Source: Euryarchaeota archaeon UBA443
GTDB taxonomy: Archaea > Thermoplasmatota > Poseidoniia > Poseidoniales > Poseidoniaceae
Reading direction: 5' to 3'
DNA: 29,173 nt
NCBI GenBank assembly: GCA_002499195.1
Contig: DAKS01000029.1
Span: 894 to 30,066 of the forward strand
Shown here: piece after piece, positions 1 to 7,085 of the stretch
Layout: every line of letters begins with the position of its first letter
How positions within the stretch are numbered: the first letter of the stretch is position 1
Made by a program: the position numbers and the translations under genes
Notes under the pieces: model-generated
Databases searched by the model: none
The model's input: only the letters and a program-made list of their open reading frames with translations
What the model was told of the DNA's origin: nothing

Positions 1-1
1 T

Positions 2-172
2 TTCATACATCCAAAGCCCAAAATTGCACCATTTCTAGTAATCGGCCTTGCTAGCTTTATTGCAATTTTTTACATAGGTTTGTGGTTTATTTCCACTTTA
101 TACCAAGTTCTTGCAGCGATTTTATTATCGGCCTGGGTGATGTTAATCGTTCAGTTCAAACGGAATAATTGA
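2..172 (+). CDS. C-terminal end of a membrane protein (partial)
   Basis: An open frame enters from the left edge and ends at a TGA at 170-172, giving 56 residues. It starts IHPKPKIAPFLVIG after the edge codon and contains two strongly hydrophobic stretches, about residues 8-28 and 32-50, consistent with two membrane-spanning helices. It ends with a short basic tail (QFKRNN). No family can be named from this remnant; the N-terminal part lies outside the window. It is convergent with the next gene, and the 109 bp between them (173-281) shows no gene or clear terminator. Confidence 0.55.
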   Translation, partial: FIHPKPKIAPFLVIGLASFIAIFYIGLWFISTLYQVLAAILLSAWVMLIVQFKRNN

Positions 173-281
173 GTAACACTTTCACTTTTCCAAGCAGAGG
201 GTACGTTCTAATCGATGCATGATAGAATCGTATTCGGATGTTGTCAGATCATTGGAATATGAGTGAAATGGCCTGGTTAAT

Positions 282-962
282 CTAAATGGTTGAGATGAAA
301 CAATCATCATCGACTTCGATGAGCCCACCAGTGGTCAAGAGGTAATCGATGGCTTCGTCGATTTCTTCCTCTTCTACGCCATGCTCAAGCATTCGCTCAA
401 AGATGGCTTCAAGGGTTGCCACCGGCTCGCCTTTCTCGATTTCACCATCGACGATCATAACTACCAATTGACAAGCAACTGCGAGTAGTGGGTCATCGCC
501 TTGTTCATCGGGTAGAAGTTCAATGAAAGCCTCAGCACCATGCGACTCACCTTCTTCGATTCGTTGCTTTTCACCACGCTGAGAAAGACCCGTGAAGGTA
601 TTGTCCTGGTCAAGGCCAAAGCAATCGAAAATCGACATCTGATGCTCATGCTTTCCTGAATCTTCTGGAGAAATACGGCGTTCAAGATCATCTAGACGGA
701 ATTTTCGTTGTTCTAGGAGTAATCGTTCACGCTTGAGGTCATGGCGAAGTAATGCCAATGTTTGCTCTGCTTGTTGCGTTAACCAACCGTTAATACTCCA
801 TTCCGGATCAAGCCCAGTCATAACCTCGGCCATGCGTCGAACTGGCTCTGGAAGGGCGTTGATATCAATCAGTCCGCGAGTTTCTTGACCATCCTCACTC
901 ATGGAGAACTCTCGGAGTTGACGGCCTTTGAAGCCTTCCCAATGAAATCTCGAAACATTCAT
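282..962 (-). CDS. unknown protein with coiled coil and C-terminal winged-helix-like domain
   Basis: I do not recognise this 226-residue soluble protein. Residues about 60-97 are rich in Leu, Glu, Arg and Gln and predict a coiled coil (QQAEQTLALLRHDLKRERLL). Residues about 100-150 are variable and acidic. Residues about 155-226 have the helix-helix-helix-wing pattern of a winged-helix domain, with AIDYLLTTGGLIEVDDDCF resembling the final helix and wing of MCM-type C-terminal domains; this is a pattern judgement only. The ATG at 960-962 overlaps the stop of the phosphopantothenate-synthesis gene by 4 bases (ATGA), which supports this start over the internal Met at residue 21 and suggests translational coupling. 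It is the last gene of the nadC operon; its role there is unknown. Confidence 0.75.
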   Translation of the reverse strand: MNVSRFHWEGFKGRQLREFSMSEDGQETRGLIDINALPEPVRRMAEVMTGLDPEWSINGWLTQQAEQTLALLRHDLKRERLLLEQRKFRLDDLERRISPEDSGKHEHQMSIFDCFGLDQDNTFTGLSQRGEKQRIEEGESHGAEAFIELLPDEQGDDPLLAVACQLVVMIVDGEIEKGEPVATLEAIFERMLEHGVEEEEIDEAIDYLLTTGGLIEVDDDCFISTI

Positions 963-1717
963 TCCTTTGGTTCAGAAAGTCCGTTTTTCATCCCCTCAAC
1001 AATTGCATCGAGCGCGTCTTGAAGTGACTTGTTGTGATCATAACTTTCGAGTGAAGGAAGGCCTTCTGTGCTCATGCTGAGCATGTTTTCCAAACAGCGA
1101 GATAATTCATCGACGATTGTGATGCTACCACGACGTGCAGAACGAGAAAGAGGGTTCAGATCGATGACGATGACCGTTTTCCCCATTGCTACAAGTGCTT
1201 CGCAACGGTCTCCATCCTCAAGTGGAACCAAAAGAACATCAGCACTGAGGATACCTTTTGTCTCACATTTTGCACGTGGACCCTTGAGTCCCGGAATTGT
1301 TGCATCGGGAGCAGCACCAAGAATATCCACATCAATTCCAAGCCGCTCTTTTCGTTCATTCAAATCCGAGAGTAATGCTTCCATACGCTCAGGAGTTCTG
1401 TAAAAGATGTTAACTTCAAGTGGACAACCGAGTTTTTCAGCTAGTTGGAGCATTTCATCACCAGCAAGAGCAACGACATTTCCATTTACGGAAAGTACTG
1501 GATGTTCTGCATCATGCAAAGCCCGTAGTGCGACTTGCGATGCGATGTGAGCACTTGGAATCGTCCTTTCTCCGAGAAGGTAATCGTATGCCTCCCCGCG
1601 GCCATGAGCGATCAATGCAGAATCAGCTAGCATTCCTTTCTCTGCAGCAACCTCGAGGCGGTGACGCATCAGTAAGGAACGATAACGCGGATGCGAAGGG
1701 TCGGCTGCATGTTCCAT
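959..1717 (-). CDS. 4-phosphopantoate--beta-alanine ligase (archaeal phosphopantothenate synthetase)
   Basis: This 252-residue protein matches the archaeal phosphopantothenate synthetase family (COG1701, formerly DUF137), which joins 4-phosphopantoate to beta-alanine with ATP in archaeal coenzyme A synthesis, replacing bacterial PanC/PanK order. Recognisable family blocks are HPRYRSLLMRHRL (9-21), LIAHGRGEAYDYLLGE (35-50), VNGN (77-80), FYRT (105-108) and a C-terminal block with VPLEDGDRCEAL and IDLNPLSRSA (about 164-195). The length is normal for the family. It lies 9 bp downstream of nadC and overlaps the following gene by 4 bp, so the three are probably one transcript for cofactor synthesis. 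The partner pantoate kinase is not in the window. The family is essentially archaeal and is one of the best lineage markers here. Confidence 0.93.
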   Translation of the reverse strand: MEHAADPSHPRYRSLLMRHRLEVAAEKGMLADSALIAHGRGEAYDYLLGERTIPSAHIASQVALRALHDAEHPVLSVNGNVVALAGDEMLQLAEKLGCPLEVNIFYRTPERMEALLSDLNERKERLGIDVDILGAAPDATIPGLKGPRAKCETKGILSADVLLVPLEDGDRCEALVAMGKTVIVIDLNPLSRSARRGSITIVDELSRCLENMLSMSTEGLPSLESYDHNKSLQDALDAIVEGMKNGLSEPKE

Positions 1718-1726
1718 AGAATCACT

Positions 1727-2659
1727 TCACTGGCCGATGAGCATACTAACATCGATCGGAGTCGTTCCGCGATTGATTGCGCTTGTTGAAAGAACATCAA
1801 CACCACATTCTCTCCATTCTTCAAGGTCTTTGAATACAATATTTCCACTTGCTTCGAGAACAACAGCATCGCGAAGACCCATGTCTGTTAATTCATTGAC
1901 CATTTCTTTGCTTCTTTCTGGACCAAAATTATCCAACATCAAGACGAGTTGCGGAACTGATTCGGTATCTTGTCGCTGCTTCCATGTTGAAGCAGCAATG
2001 ATTGCATCTTTCTCGTTGGTCACTTCCAACTCTAGAAAGGCCCCACAATCATCAACGTCCATTGTCGATAGGAGTTGAACTATGGCTTGCATACCGGACT
2101 CGCCCGTGACAGCGAGATCGTTTTCTTTGATCATTTTCGCATCATCTTTGTTGAGTCGGTGCGTAAGCCCGCCACCTAGGTGGACAGCCCACTTATCGAG
2201 CATCCCCCACACGGTTTTGCGAGTAGCAGCAACCTGCCGAGGAGCGATTGTAGCCCAATGGGCTGCATTGGTTGCAATCCCTGAAAGTTGACCAAGAATA
2301 TTGAGAATTGAACGCTCCATACGCAAAACAGATTCAGAATCACCACTAATTTCGACGATTACATCACCTTCACTAATTCGTCGACCATCACCTGCTTTCC
2401 ACGAGGTTGAGAGGCTCGGTGCCCAAATTTGTAACATATAATCAATCACCGCAGCACCTGCAACTGTGCCATCGCCTCTTGCAATAACTTGAGCTGTGAC
2501 CTTCTCACCGAATCCCATCACCGGCCCATCAATGCCATCGTCACCAACGATTGCCGTAGTCCAACGATCCATGCTGGAGGTAAGCAGACGACTCGCTCCA
2601 TCTTCTGCTGTCCACAGAAGATGCCCACGGTCGTGTGGCAACAATGTGCGTTCGCCCAT
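1727..2659 (-). CDS. nadC: nicotinate-nucleotide pyrophosphorylase (carboxylating), NadC
   Basis: Quinolinate phosphoribosyltransferase converts quinolinate and PRPP to nicotinate mononucleotide, CO2 and pyrophosphate in NAD synthesis. The signature is clear in the 310-residue product: TRKT at 146-149, K156, GGGLTHRLN at 162-170 and K178 in MIKEND, followed by the C-terminal barrel (LVLMLDNF, VVLEASGNI, VDVLSTSAI). The open frame runs upstream to 2926, but those 89 residues are antisense to the divergent FAD gene and look unlike the family, so I take the ATG at 2657-2659. It heads the minus-strand cofactor operon, with 80 bp separating it from the divergent gene. NadA and NadB are not in the window. 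Confidence 0.93.
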   Translation of the reverse strand: MGERTLLPHDRGHLLWTAEDGASRLLTSSMDRWTTAIVGDDGIDGPVMGFGEKVTAQVIARGDGTVAGAAVIDYMLQIWAPSLSTSWKAGDGRRISEGDVIVEISGDSESVLRMERSILNILGQLSGIATNAAHWATIAPRQVAATRKTVWGMLDKWAVHLGGGLTHRLNKDDAKMIKENDLAVTGESGMQAIVQLLSTMDVDDCGAFLELEVTNEKDAIIAASTWKQRQDTESVPQLVLMLDNFGPERSKEMVNELTDMGLRDAVVLEASGNIVFKDLEEWRECGVDVLSTSAINRGTTPIDVSMLIGQ

Positions 2660-2730
2660 GGATGCTGCTAGACCTATGAGAACTTCAAGCAAACTGTTGC
2701 CGCATAGGGGTTGATGAAGAGGACTGTTTA

Positions 2731-2736
2731 GGAGGG
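2731..2736 (+). promoter_or_regulatory. Shine-Dalgarno site for the FAD oxidoreductase gene
   Basis: GGAGGG lies 3 bases before the ATG at 2740. It fixes that start and shows that at least some genes in this genome use SD-led initiation. Confidence 0.6.
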
Positions 2737-2739
2737 AGT

Positions 2740-3819
2740 ATGGCCAGAGTCCTTGTTGTCGGTGCTGGACTTGCCGGTCTTTCTGTTGCAATGGAAGCTT
2801 CAGTTCGTGGACATCACGTGGTAGTGCTTGAGAAGCGTTCCACGATTGGCGGCCGTGCATCGAGCGAATCGAGAGATGGCTTTCCAATTGGTTACGGCCC
2901 TCATTTCCTGTTGAAGAAAGGACCACTACATCAACTCGTTCGTAAAGTGAGTAAGGTCAAACCATCGGCTTTGCCTTTACGACCGCACCGACTTGAAATC
3001 ATTGGAACTGGGATGATGCAACCTCGCAAGCCAATGATGGATGCGGCACTTTATCGAAGAGCCGTCAAAGCCCACGATCCAGAACATCCAGCCATCCAGG
3101 CCAGCGATCATTTCGCATCTTGGGGGCTAAACGATGAGACTCGAAGTCGGGCTCTACTCAAGAGCAAACTTCTCGTCCTCAAAGAAGGCTGGTCTGGGCT
3201 TGTAGGCCGCCTTGCGGTTACATTGGATGAGGTAGGAATACCGATTGAAACAGGCGCTAATGTTGTCAAAGTCGAGAATCACAAGGTCCATCTTGCCGAT
3301 GGCCGACACGTTGAGACGGATGTCATCATCCTTGCTTGTGGCTATGGTCAAGCAAAGAAACTCATTCCCGATTTACCAGAAGTTTCCTTCGTCACAGCAT
3401 CAACAATTGATGTGGCATTAGATGCAACACCTCTTGGAGACCGGCACGGCATTCTCGACATGGAAGGGTCGATGGCAATCTTCGACATGAAGCAAATCCA
3501 TCCAGGGATTGCTCCAGCCGGATCTCTTCTTTCCGCGGCCCATTTTGGAGAAGGGAAGGGCGAGAAACGTCTTGCAGCATTAAGTCAATTTATGGACGAG
3601 CGGGCCCCAGGTTGGAAATCGCACATACTTCATGAACGGCAGCAAAAGAATGTGAAAATCGCTCCAAGGAGCGATAGGATACCATGTGGATTTGCTCGTA
3701 AATCTGGCGTTCTGTTGGCCGGTGCTTGGGTTGAAAGCGATCACATTCTTTCCGATGGAGTCGTTGAAGTATCGCGCAAAGCCGCAGAACATATCGGTAA
3801 GATGCCACTTCAACAATGA
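2740..3819 (+). CDS. FAD-dependent oxidoreductase, phytoene-desaturase/amine-oxidase-like
   Basis: The 359-residue protein opens with a Rossmann FAD-binding motif: VVGAGLAGLS with Gly at 8, 10 and 13, and an acidic residue E31 at the end of the second strand (VVVLEK) that typically binds the ribose. GGRASS at 37-42 is the usual follow-on motif of the NAD(P)-binding-8 / phytoene dehydrogenase-like group (COG1233). Near the C-terminus, GVLLAGAWVESDHILSDGVV (323-342) is the second FAD-contacting segment. At 359 residues it is shorter than carotenoid desaturases (about 480-500), so the substrate is open; no carotenoid genes are adjacent. An SD site supports the start. The exonuclease gene follows after 25 bp, so both may share a transcript. 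Confidence 0.8.
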   Translation: MARVLVVGAGLAGLSVAMEASVRGHHVVVLEKRSTIGGRASSESRDGFPIGYGPHFLLKKGPLHQLVRKVSKVKPSALPLRPHRLEIIGTGMMQPRKPMMDAALYRRAVKAHDPEHPAIQASDHFASWGLNDETRSRALLKSKLLVLKEGWSGLVGRLAVTLDEVGIPIETGANVVKVENHKVHLADGRHVETDVIILACGYGQAKKLIPDLPEVSFVTASTIDVALDATPLGDRHGILDMEGSMAIFDMKQIHPGIAPAGSLLSAAHFGEGKGEKRLAALSQFMDERAPGWKSHILHERQQKNVKIAPRSDRIPCGFARKSGVLLAGAWVESDHILSDGVVEVSRKAAEHIGKMPLQQ

Positions 3820-3844
3820 AGAACCGCGAAGAGGTCCAAGCATC

Positions 3845-4636
3845 ATGCGCATCGTTACATGGAATGTCAACGGGCTACGGGCAGCCATCCGCAAAGGTAT
3901 CGACAATTGGTTCACCGATGTTGATGCTGAAATTTGGATGTTGCAAGAAACAAGAGTTCTGGAGGAACAGTTTCCAAAGGGTTGGAATTGGCCAGAATCA
4001 CATCAAGCAATCCTTCATCCAGCTGAAAAAAAGGGATACTCGGGCGTTGCAACACTTTCGAGTATTGCAATGAAAGAAATCCGTAGGGGCATGGATAGCA
4101 AACTCGACCCTTCCGACTTGGAAGGACGTGTTTTAGTGACACAACATGGAAAGTTGACTTGCATCAATACCTATCTTCCAAGTGGTTCCAATAAAGATGA
4201 ACGACAATTGTTCAAGGAGGGATGGATGGATGAATGGCGAGCATGGATCAAACCGTATCTAGAAAGTGATCAACCCGTATTGGTAGTAGGGGACCTGAAC
4301 ATTGCCCATACGGAAGATGATATTTGGAATCCGAAAGGAAATGCCAAGTCAAGTGGTTTCCTTCCCCACGAGCGTGAATGGTTCTCGCAACTTCTTGGCG
4401 ATGGATGGCACGATTTGTTTCGAGAGCATGTTGGTGAAGGAGTGAAACTCTATTCTTGGTGGTCAAATCGAGGCCAAGCACGAGTTAAAGATCGTGGTTG
4501 GCGTATCGATTACATGCTTGCCAATGAAGCATTGATACCATTTGTTGAATCCATCCGTATCGATAGGCAAGGAGGAATCGATATCTCCGATCATGCACCA
4601 GTCATTCTTGATTTGAGTGATGCAATTACATCTTAA
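3845..4636 (+). CDS. xth: exodeoxyribonuclease III family AP endonuclease
   Basis: This 263-residue member of the exonuclease/endonuclease/phosphatase fold family should cleave DNA at abasic sites in base excision repair, with 3' exonuclease activity. Catalytic landmarks are all visible: TWNVNGLR with N7, QETR with E35, NTYLPSG with Y110, VVGDLNIAH with D150 and N152, RIDYML with D222 and SDHAPV with D249-H250. Length matches E. coli XthA and archaeal homologues. The open frame extends upstream into the FAD gene, but the family starts at MRIVTWNVNG, i.e. the ATG at 3845, preceded by GAGGT. Its 3' end overlaps the convergent TauE gene by 11 bp. Confidence 0.92.
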   Translation: MRIVTWNVNGLRAAIRKGIDNWFTDVDAEIWMLQETRVLEEQFPKGWNWPESHQAILHPAEKKGYSGVATLSSIAMKEIRRGMDSKLDPSDLEGRVLVTQHGKLTCINTYLPSGSNKDERQLFKEGWMDEWRAWIKPYLESDQPVLVVGDLNIAHTEDDIWNPKGNAKSSGFLPHEREWFSQLLGDGWHDLFREHVGEGVKLYSWWSNRGQARVKDRGWRIDYMLANEALIPFVESIRIDRQGGIDISDHAPVILDLSDAITS

Positions 4637-5363
4637 ATCCTTCAAAGATGTACATGATTCCTGAGGCAATTATTCCGATGGTAATCATCGTACTAATATG
4701 CGATTTTTTCCATTTTTTTAGCCATCGTTTACCAAGATGGACGCCGATGATAGCGGACAAAACCGAACCTGCAACAAGTGGAATAAATTCGACGAGTGCT
4801 TCTCCATCGGAGTACAGATAGACCGGTAGACGAGAAAGGTCGACGATCAATGCCAGAAGGGCTGCAGTCGCAGCATACGCCGCTTTATCAGGCAATCGAC
4901 GCTGGAGAAACATGGCTCGTAGTGCTCCTTGGTGGCCAGTCAATCCGCCCATGAATCCTGAACCAAATCCGCCCAAGCGGTCTTCCGCTTCAGGCAGGCG
5001 ATAGTTGGTCCAACGCTCTGAAATCGAGAGGATTGGAAGAAGAATCAATGCAAAACCAACAACGATGAGAAGTGGTTTTGGATCAATGCTTGTACTGAGG
5101 GATGCTCCGATGAATGCTCCAAGAACCATTGCCCAGCCATAGCGTTTCACTGCTGAAACATCAATATCTTCTTTCAGCAAGACCAGTTTCCAACCATTGT
5201 GTGCAGCATGAACGACAGCTACTGCTGCAATGGCAAGATGAGGATCCAACCATAGAAGCATGACAGGAGTTAACATCGTTGCAAGACCAAATCCAGCAGG
5301 AACGGTAAGCGCTGCTGCAAGAAGTGTTGCAGCCATGCAGAGCACAACGAGTAACACATCCAT
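4626..5363 (-). CDS. TauE/SafE-family membrane permease (probable sulfite/anion exporter)
   Basis: A hydrophobic 245-residue protein with about seven to eight predicted membrane helices. The N-terminal half (VPAGFGLATMLTPVMLLWLD) and the mid-protein repeat (GSGFMGGLTGHQGALRAMFL) carry the twin Gly-rich motifs of the TauE/SafE family (COG0730), which export sulfite, sulfoacetate or related anions. The substrate cannot be told from sequence and no sulfur genes adjoin. The frame can be extended to a TTG at 5384, but the ATG at 5361-5363 gives the normal compact N-terminus. An A/T-rich element (AAATAAATA, about 5401-5409 read on this strand) lies about 40 bp upstream, so the short gap to the photolyase may be a two-way promoter. 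Confidence 0.83.
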   Translation of the reverse strand: MDVLLVVLCMAATLLAAALTVPAGFGLATMLTPVMLLWLDPHLAIAAVAVVHAAHNGWKLVLLKEDIDVSAVKRYGWAMVLGAFIGASLSTSIDPKPLLIVVGFALILLPILSISERWTNYRLPEAEDRLGGFGSGFMGGLTGHQGALRAMFLQRRLPDKAAYAATAALLALIVDLSRLPVYLYSDGEALVEFIPLVAGSVLSAIIGVHLGKRWLKKWKKSHISTMITIGIIASGIMYIFEGFKM

Positions 5364-5422
5364 GACACAACCAAGTGTAATCAAAGCATGAATCTACCCT
5401 ATTTATTTGATTGAAACAGGAG

Positions 5423-5430
5423 GTTATATC
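5423..5430 (+). promoter_or_regulatory. possible TATA box for the photolyase gene
   Basis: GTTATATC sits with its centre about 24 bases before the photolyase ATG, the distance expected between an archaeal TATA box and a transcription start at or just before the start codon (leaderless). The AGGAGGT immediately upstream (5418-5424) looks like an SD but is 26 bases from the ATG, with no in-frame start at proper spacing, so it may instead be part of the promoter. Visual call only. Confidence 0.3.
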
Positions 5431-5450
5431 TTCGCGCAAAAGGTTGTGGC

Positions 5451-7082
5451 ATGGTCTGGAACAAGGTCGAAGATGGAACTCGGGCTTTTTCGTCTCAGAT
5501 GAAGAAGTTCCTTCCTCCGGACGCACAATCATGGTGGTACTTGCCTTACGACCAACTCAATCTCAACTTGTTGCCCGAACAAGATTCCATTGGAATCATC
5601 TTGATTGAAAGTGAGAAACAGGCAAAAAGACGACCATATCACAAACAAAAGTTGTGTTACATCCTCTCCAATATGCGTCATTTTGCGATGGAAACTGTAA
5701 GCAAAGGAATACCCGTGGTTTACGTTACGACGAGTGAACAATACGATGAACCTCTGTATGCCTTGACTCAAGAGTTTGGATCGATCAACATGTATCGTGC
5801 GGCTGAGCGTGAATTGAGATTGACGTTGCATCAACTCATTGAAGAAGGGGCAATCATCGAACACCCACATCCTGGGTGGCTTACACCTCAACATTGGTTT
5901 ACAGAGACATTGGGCAATGAGCCGCCATTCCGAATGGATCGTTTCTATCGCCGAGTTCGTAAAGAGAAAGGATGGTTGATGGAAGGAGATTCTCCCGTTG
6001 GTGGAAAGTTTAGTCATGATGCGGATAACCGTAAACTATGGAAGGGGGAGCATCAACTCCCGTATCCTCCTTCATACACAGTTGATGAGGTTGATGAAGA
6101 AGTAATTGCATTTGTCAACCAACGATTTGAAGAGCATCCTGGCGATGCCCGCTTGAATCATTTGCCAACGAACTATGATGACCATCGAAAGGCTCTCGAT
6201 TTCCTATCGGACATTCTTACATTGTTCGGCCCATACGAGGATGCTATGACCAAAGAAAGCAGGGGATTGTTCCATTCCCGCCTTGCATCTTCTATGAATA
6301 TTCATCGAGTTCTTCCACAGGAAGTCATCGATATTGTCGTCGATGCAAACGTTCCATTGAATTCGCAGGAAGGCTACTTACGGCAAATGATTTGGAGAGA
6401 ATACGTTCACCATGTCCACGAAGTGACGGACGGATTTCATCATCTTGATGTCAACACAACAATGTCTTCGAATCGGACTGCAGGTTGGCCGATGGAATTA
6501 GAGAAAGATGAAACCGATAATCCAAATCATCTTAATCAAACAAGATCACTTCCCATGGCATATTGGGGCCGAAAATCAGGCATGGATTGCCTCGATTGGG
6601 CAGTCGAGAGCGTCATGGATGAGGCATGGACGCATCACATTCCTCGGTTGATGGTCTTGAGTAATCTCGCCCAGTTAATGGACATCGAGCCGCGTCAACT
6701 CACCGATTGGTTCCATGCAGCATTTGTTGATGCTTTCGATTGGGTTGTTGAGCCAAACGTTCTCGGAATGGGAACCTTCGCTCTTGGTGATGCTATGATG
6801 ACAAAACCGTACGTATCAGGCTCACCGTACATCAAAAAAATGGGTGATTTTTGTTCATCATGTGAATTCCATCCTGCGAAAACCTGTCCAATATCACCCA
6901 TGTACTGGGCATACTTTGAGCGTCACAAGGGCGCTTTTGCTGGAAATCACCGTCTAGCGATGACTTTGCGAACCCTTGAAAAACGCTCCGAAGAGAAGAA
7001 ACAAATCGATAGAGCAACGTTTGATCACGTCACACGTACTCTCGGTCAAGGCCAATCTCTCGCTTCACAAACTAAGTTGTAG
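5451..7082 (+). CDS. phrB: iron-sulfur cryptochrome/photolyase family protein (FeS-BCP, PhrB-like (6-4) photolyase)
   Basis: The 543-residue protein belongs to the photolyase-related group COG3046, iron-sulfur bacterial cryptochromes and photolyases; characterised members repair UV (6-4) photoproducts with FAD and a [4Fe-4S] cluster. The N-terminal part carries the family's residues (PYHKQKLCYILSNMRHFA, 62-79), the centre shows EGYLRQMIWREYV (307-319), and AWTHHIPRLMVLSNLAQL (392-409) is the conserved FAD/lesion-side segment. Four candidate cluster Cys are C380, C468, C471 and C479. From memory of PhrB-type sequences, the last two Cys are usually about 12 residues apart; here only 7 separate them, so the loop is shortened. 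A blue-light repair enzyme fits a sunlit marine habitat. It ends 3 bp from the convergent fumarase stop. Confidence 0.9.
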   Translation: MVWNKVEDGTRAFSSQMKKFLPPDAQSWWYLPYDQLNLNLLPEQDSIGIILIESEKQAKRRPYHKQKLCYILSNMRHFAMETVSKGIPVVYVTTSEQYDEPLYALTQEFGSINMYRAAERELRLTLHQLIEEGAIIEHPHPGWLTPQHWFTETLGNEPPFRMDRFYRRVRKEKGWLMEGDSPVGGKFSHDADNRKLWKGEHQLPYPPSYTVDEVDEEVIAFVNQRFEEHPGDARLNHLPTNYDDHRKALDFLSDILTLFGPYEDAMTKESRGLFHSRLASSMNIHRVLPQEVIDIVVDANVPLNSQEGYLRQMIWREYVHHVHEVTDGFHHLDVNTTMSSNRTAGWPMELEKDETDNPNHLNQTRSLPMAYWGRKSGMDCLDWAVESVMDEAWTHHIPRLMVLSNLAQLMDIEPRQLTDWFHAAFVDAFDWVVEPNVLGMGTFALGDAMMTKPYVSGSPYIKKMGDFCSSCEFHPAKTCPISPMYWAYFERHKGAFAGNHRLAMTLRTLEKRSEEKKQIDRATFDHVTRTLGQGQSLASQTKL

Positions 7083-7085
7083 AAT

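Noticed and set aside
2660..2926. 89-residue N-terminal extension of the NadC frame
   Set aside because: It is antisense to the 5' end of the well-supported FAD oxidoreductase gene and has no likeness to NadC N-termini; the ATG at 2659 gives normal length.
5418..5424. AGGAGGT as ribosome binding site for the photolyase
   Set aside because: It is 26 bases from the ATG and no in-frame start codon lies at normal spacing between them.
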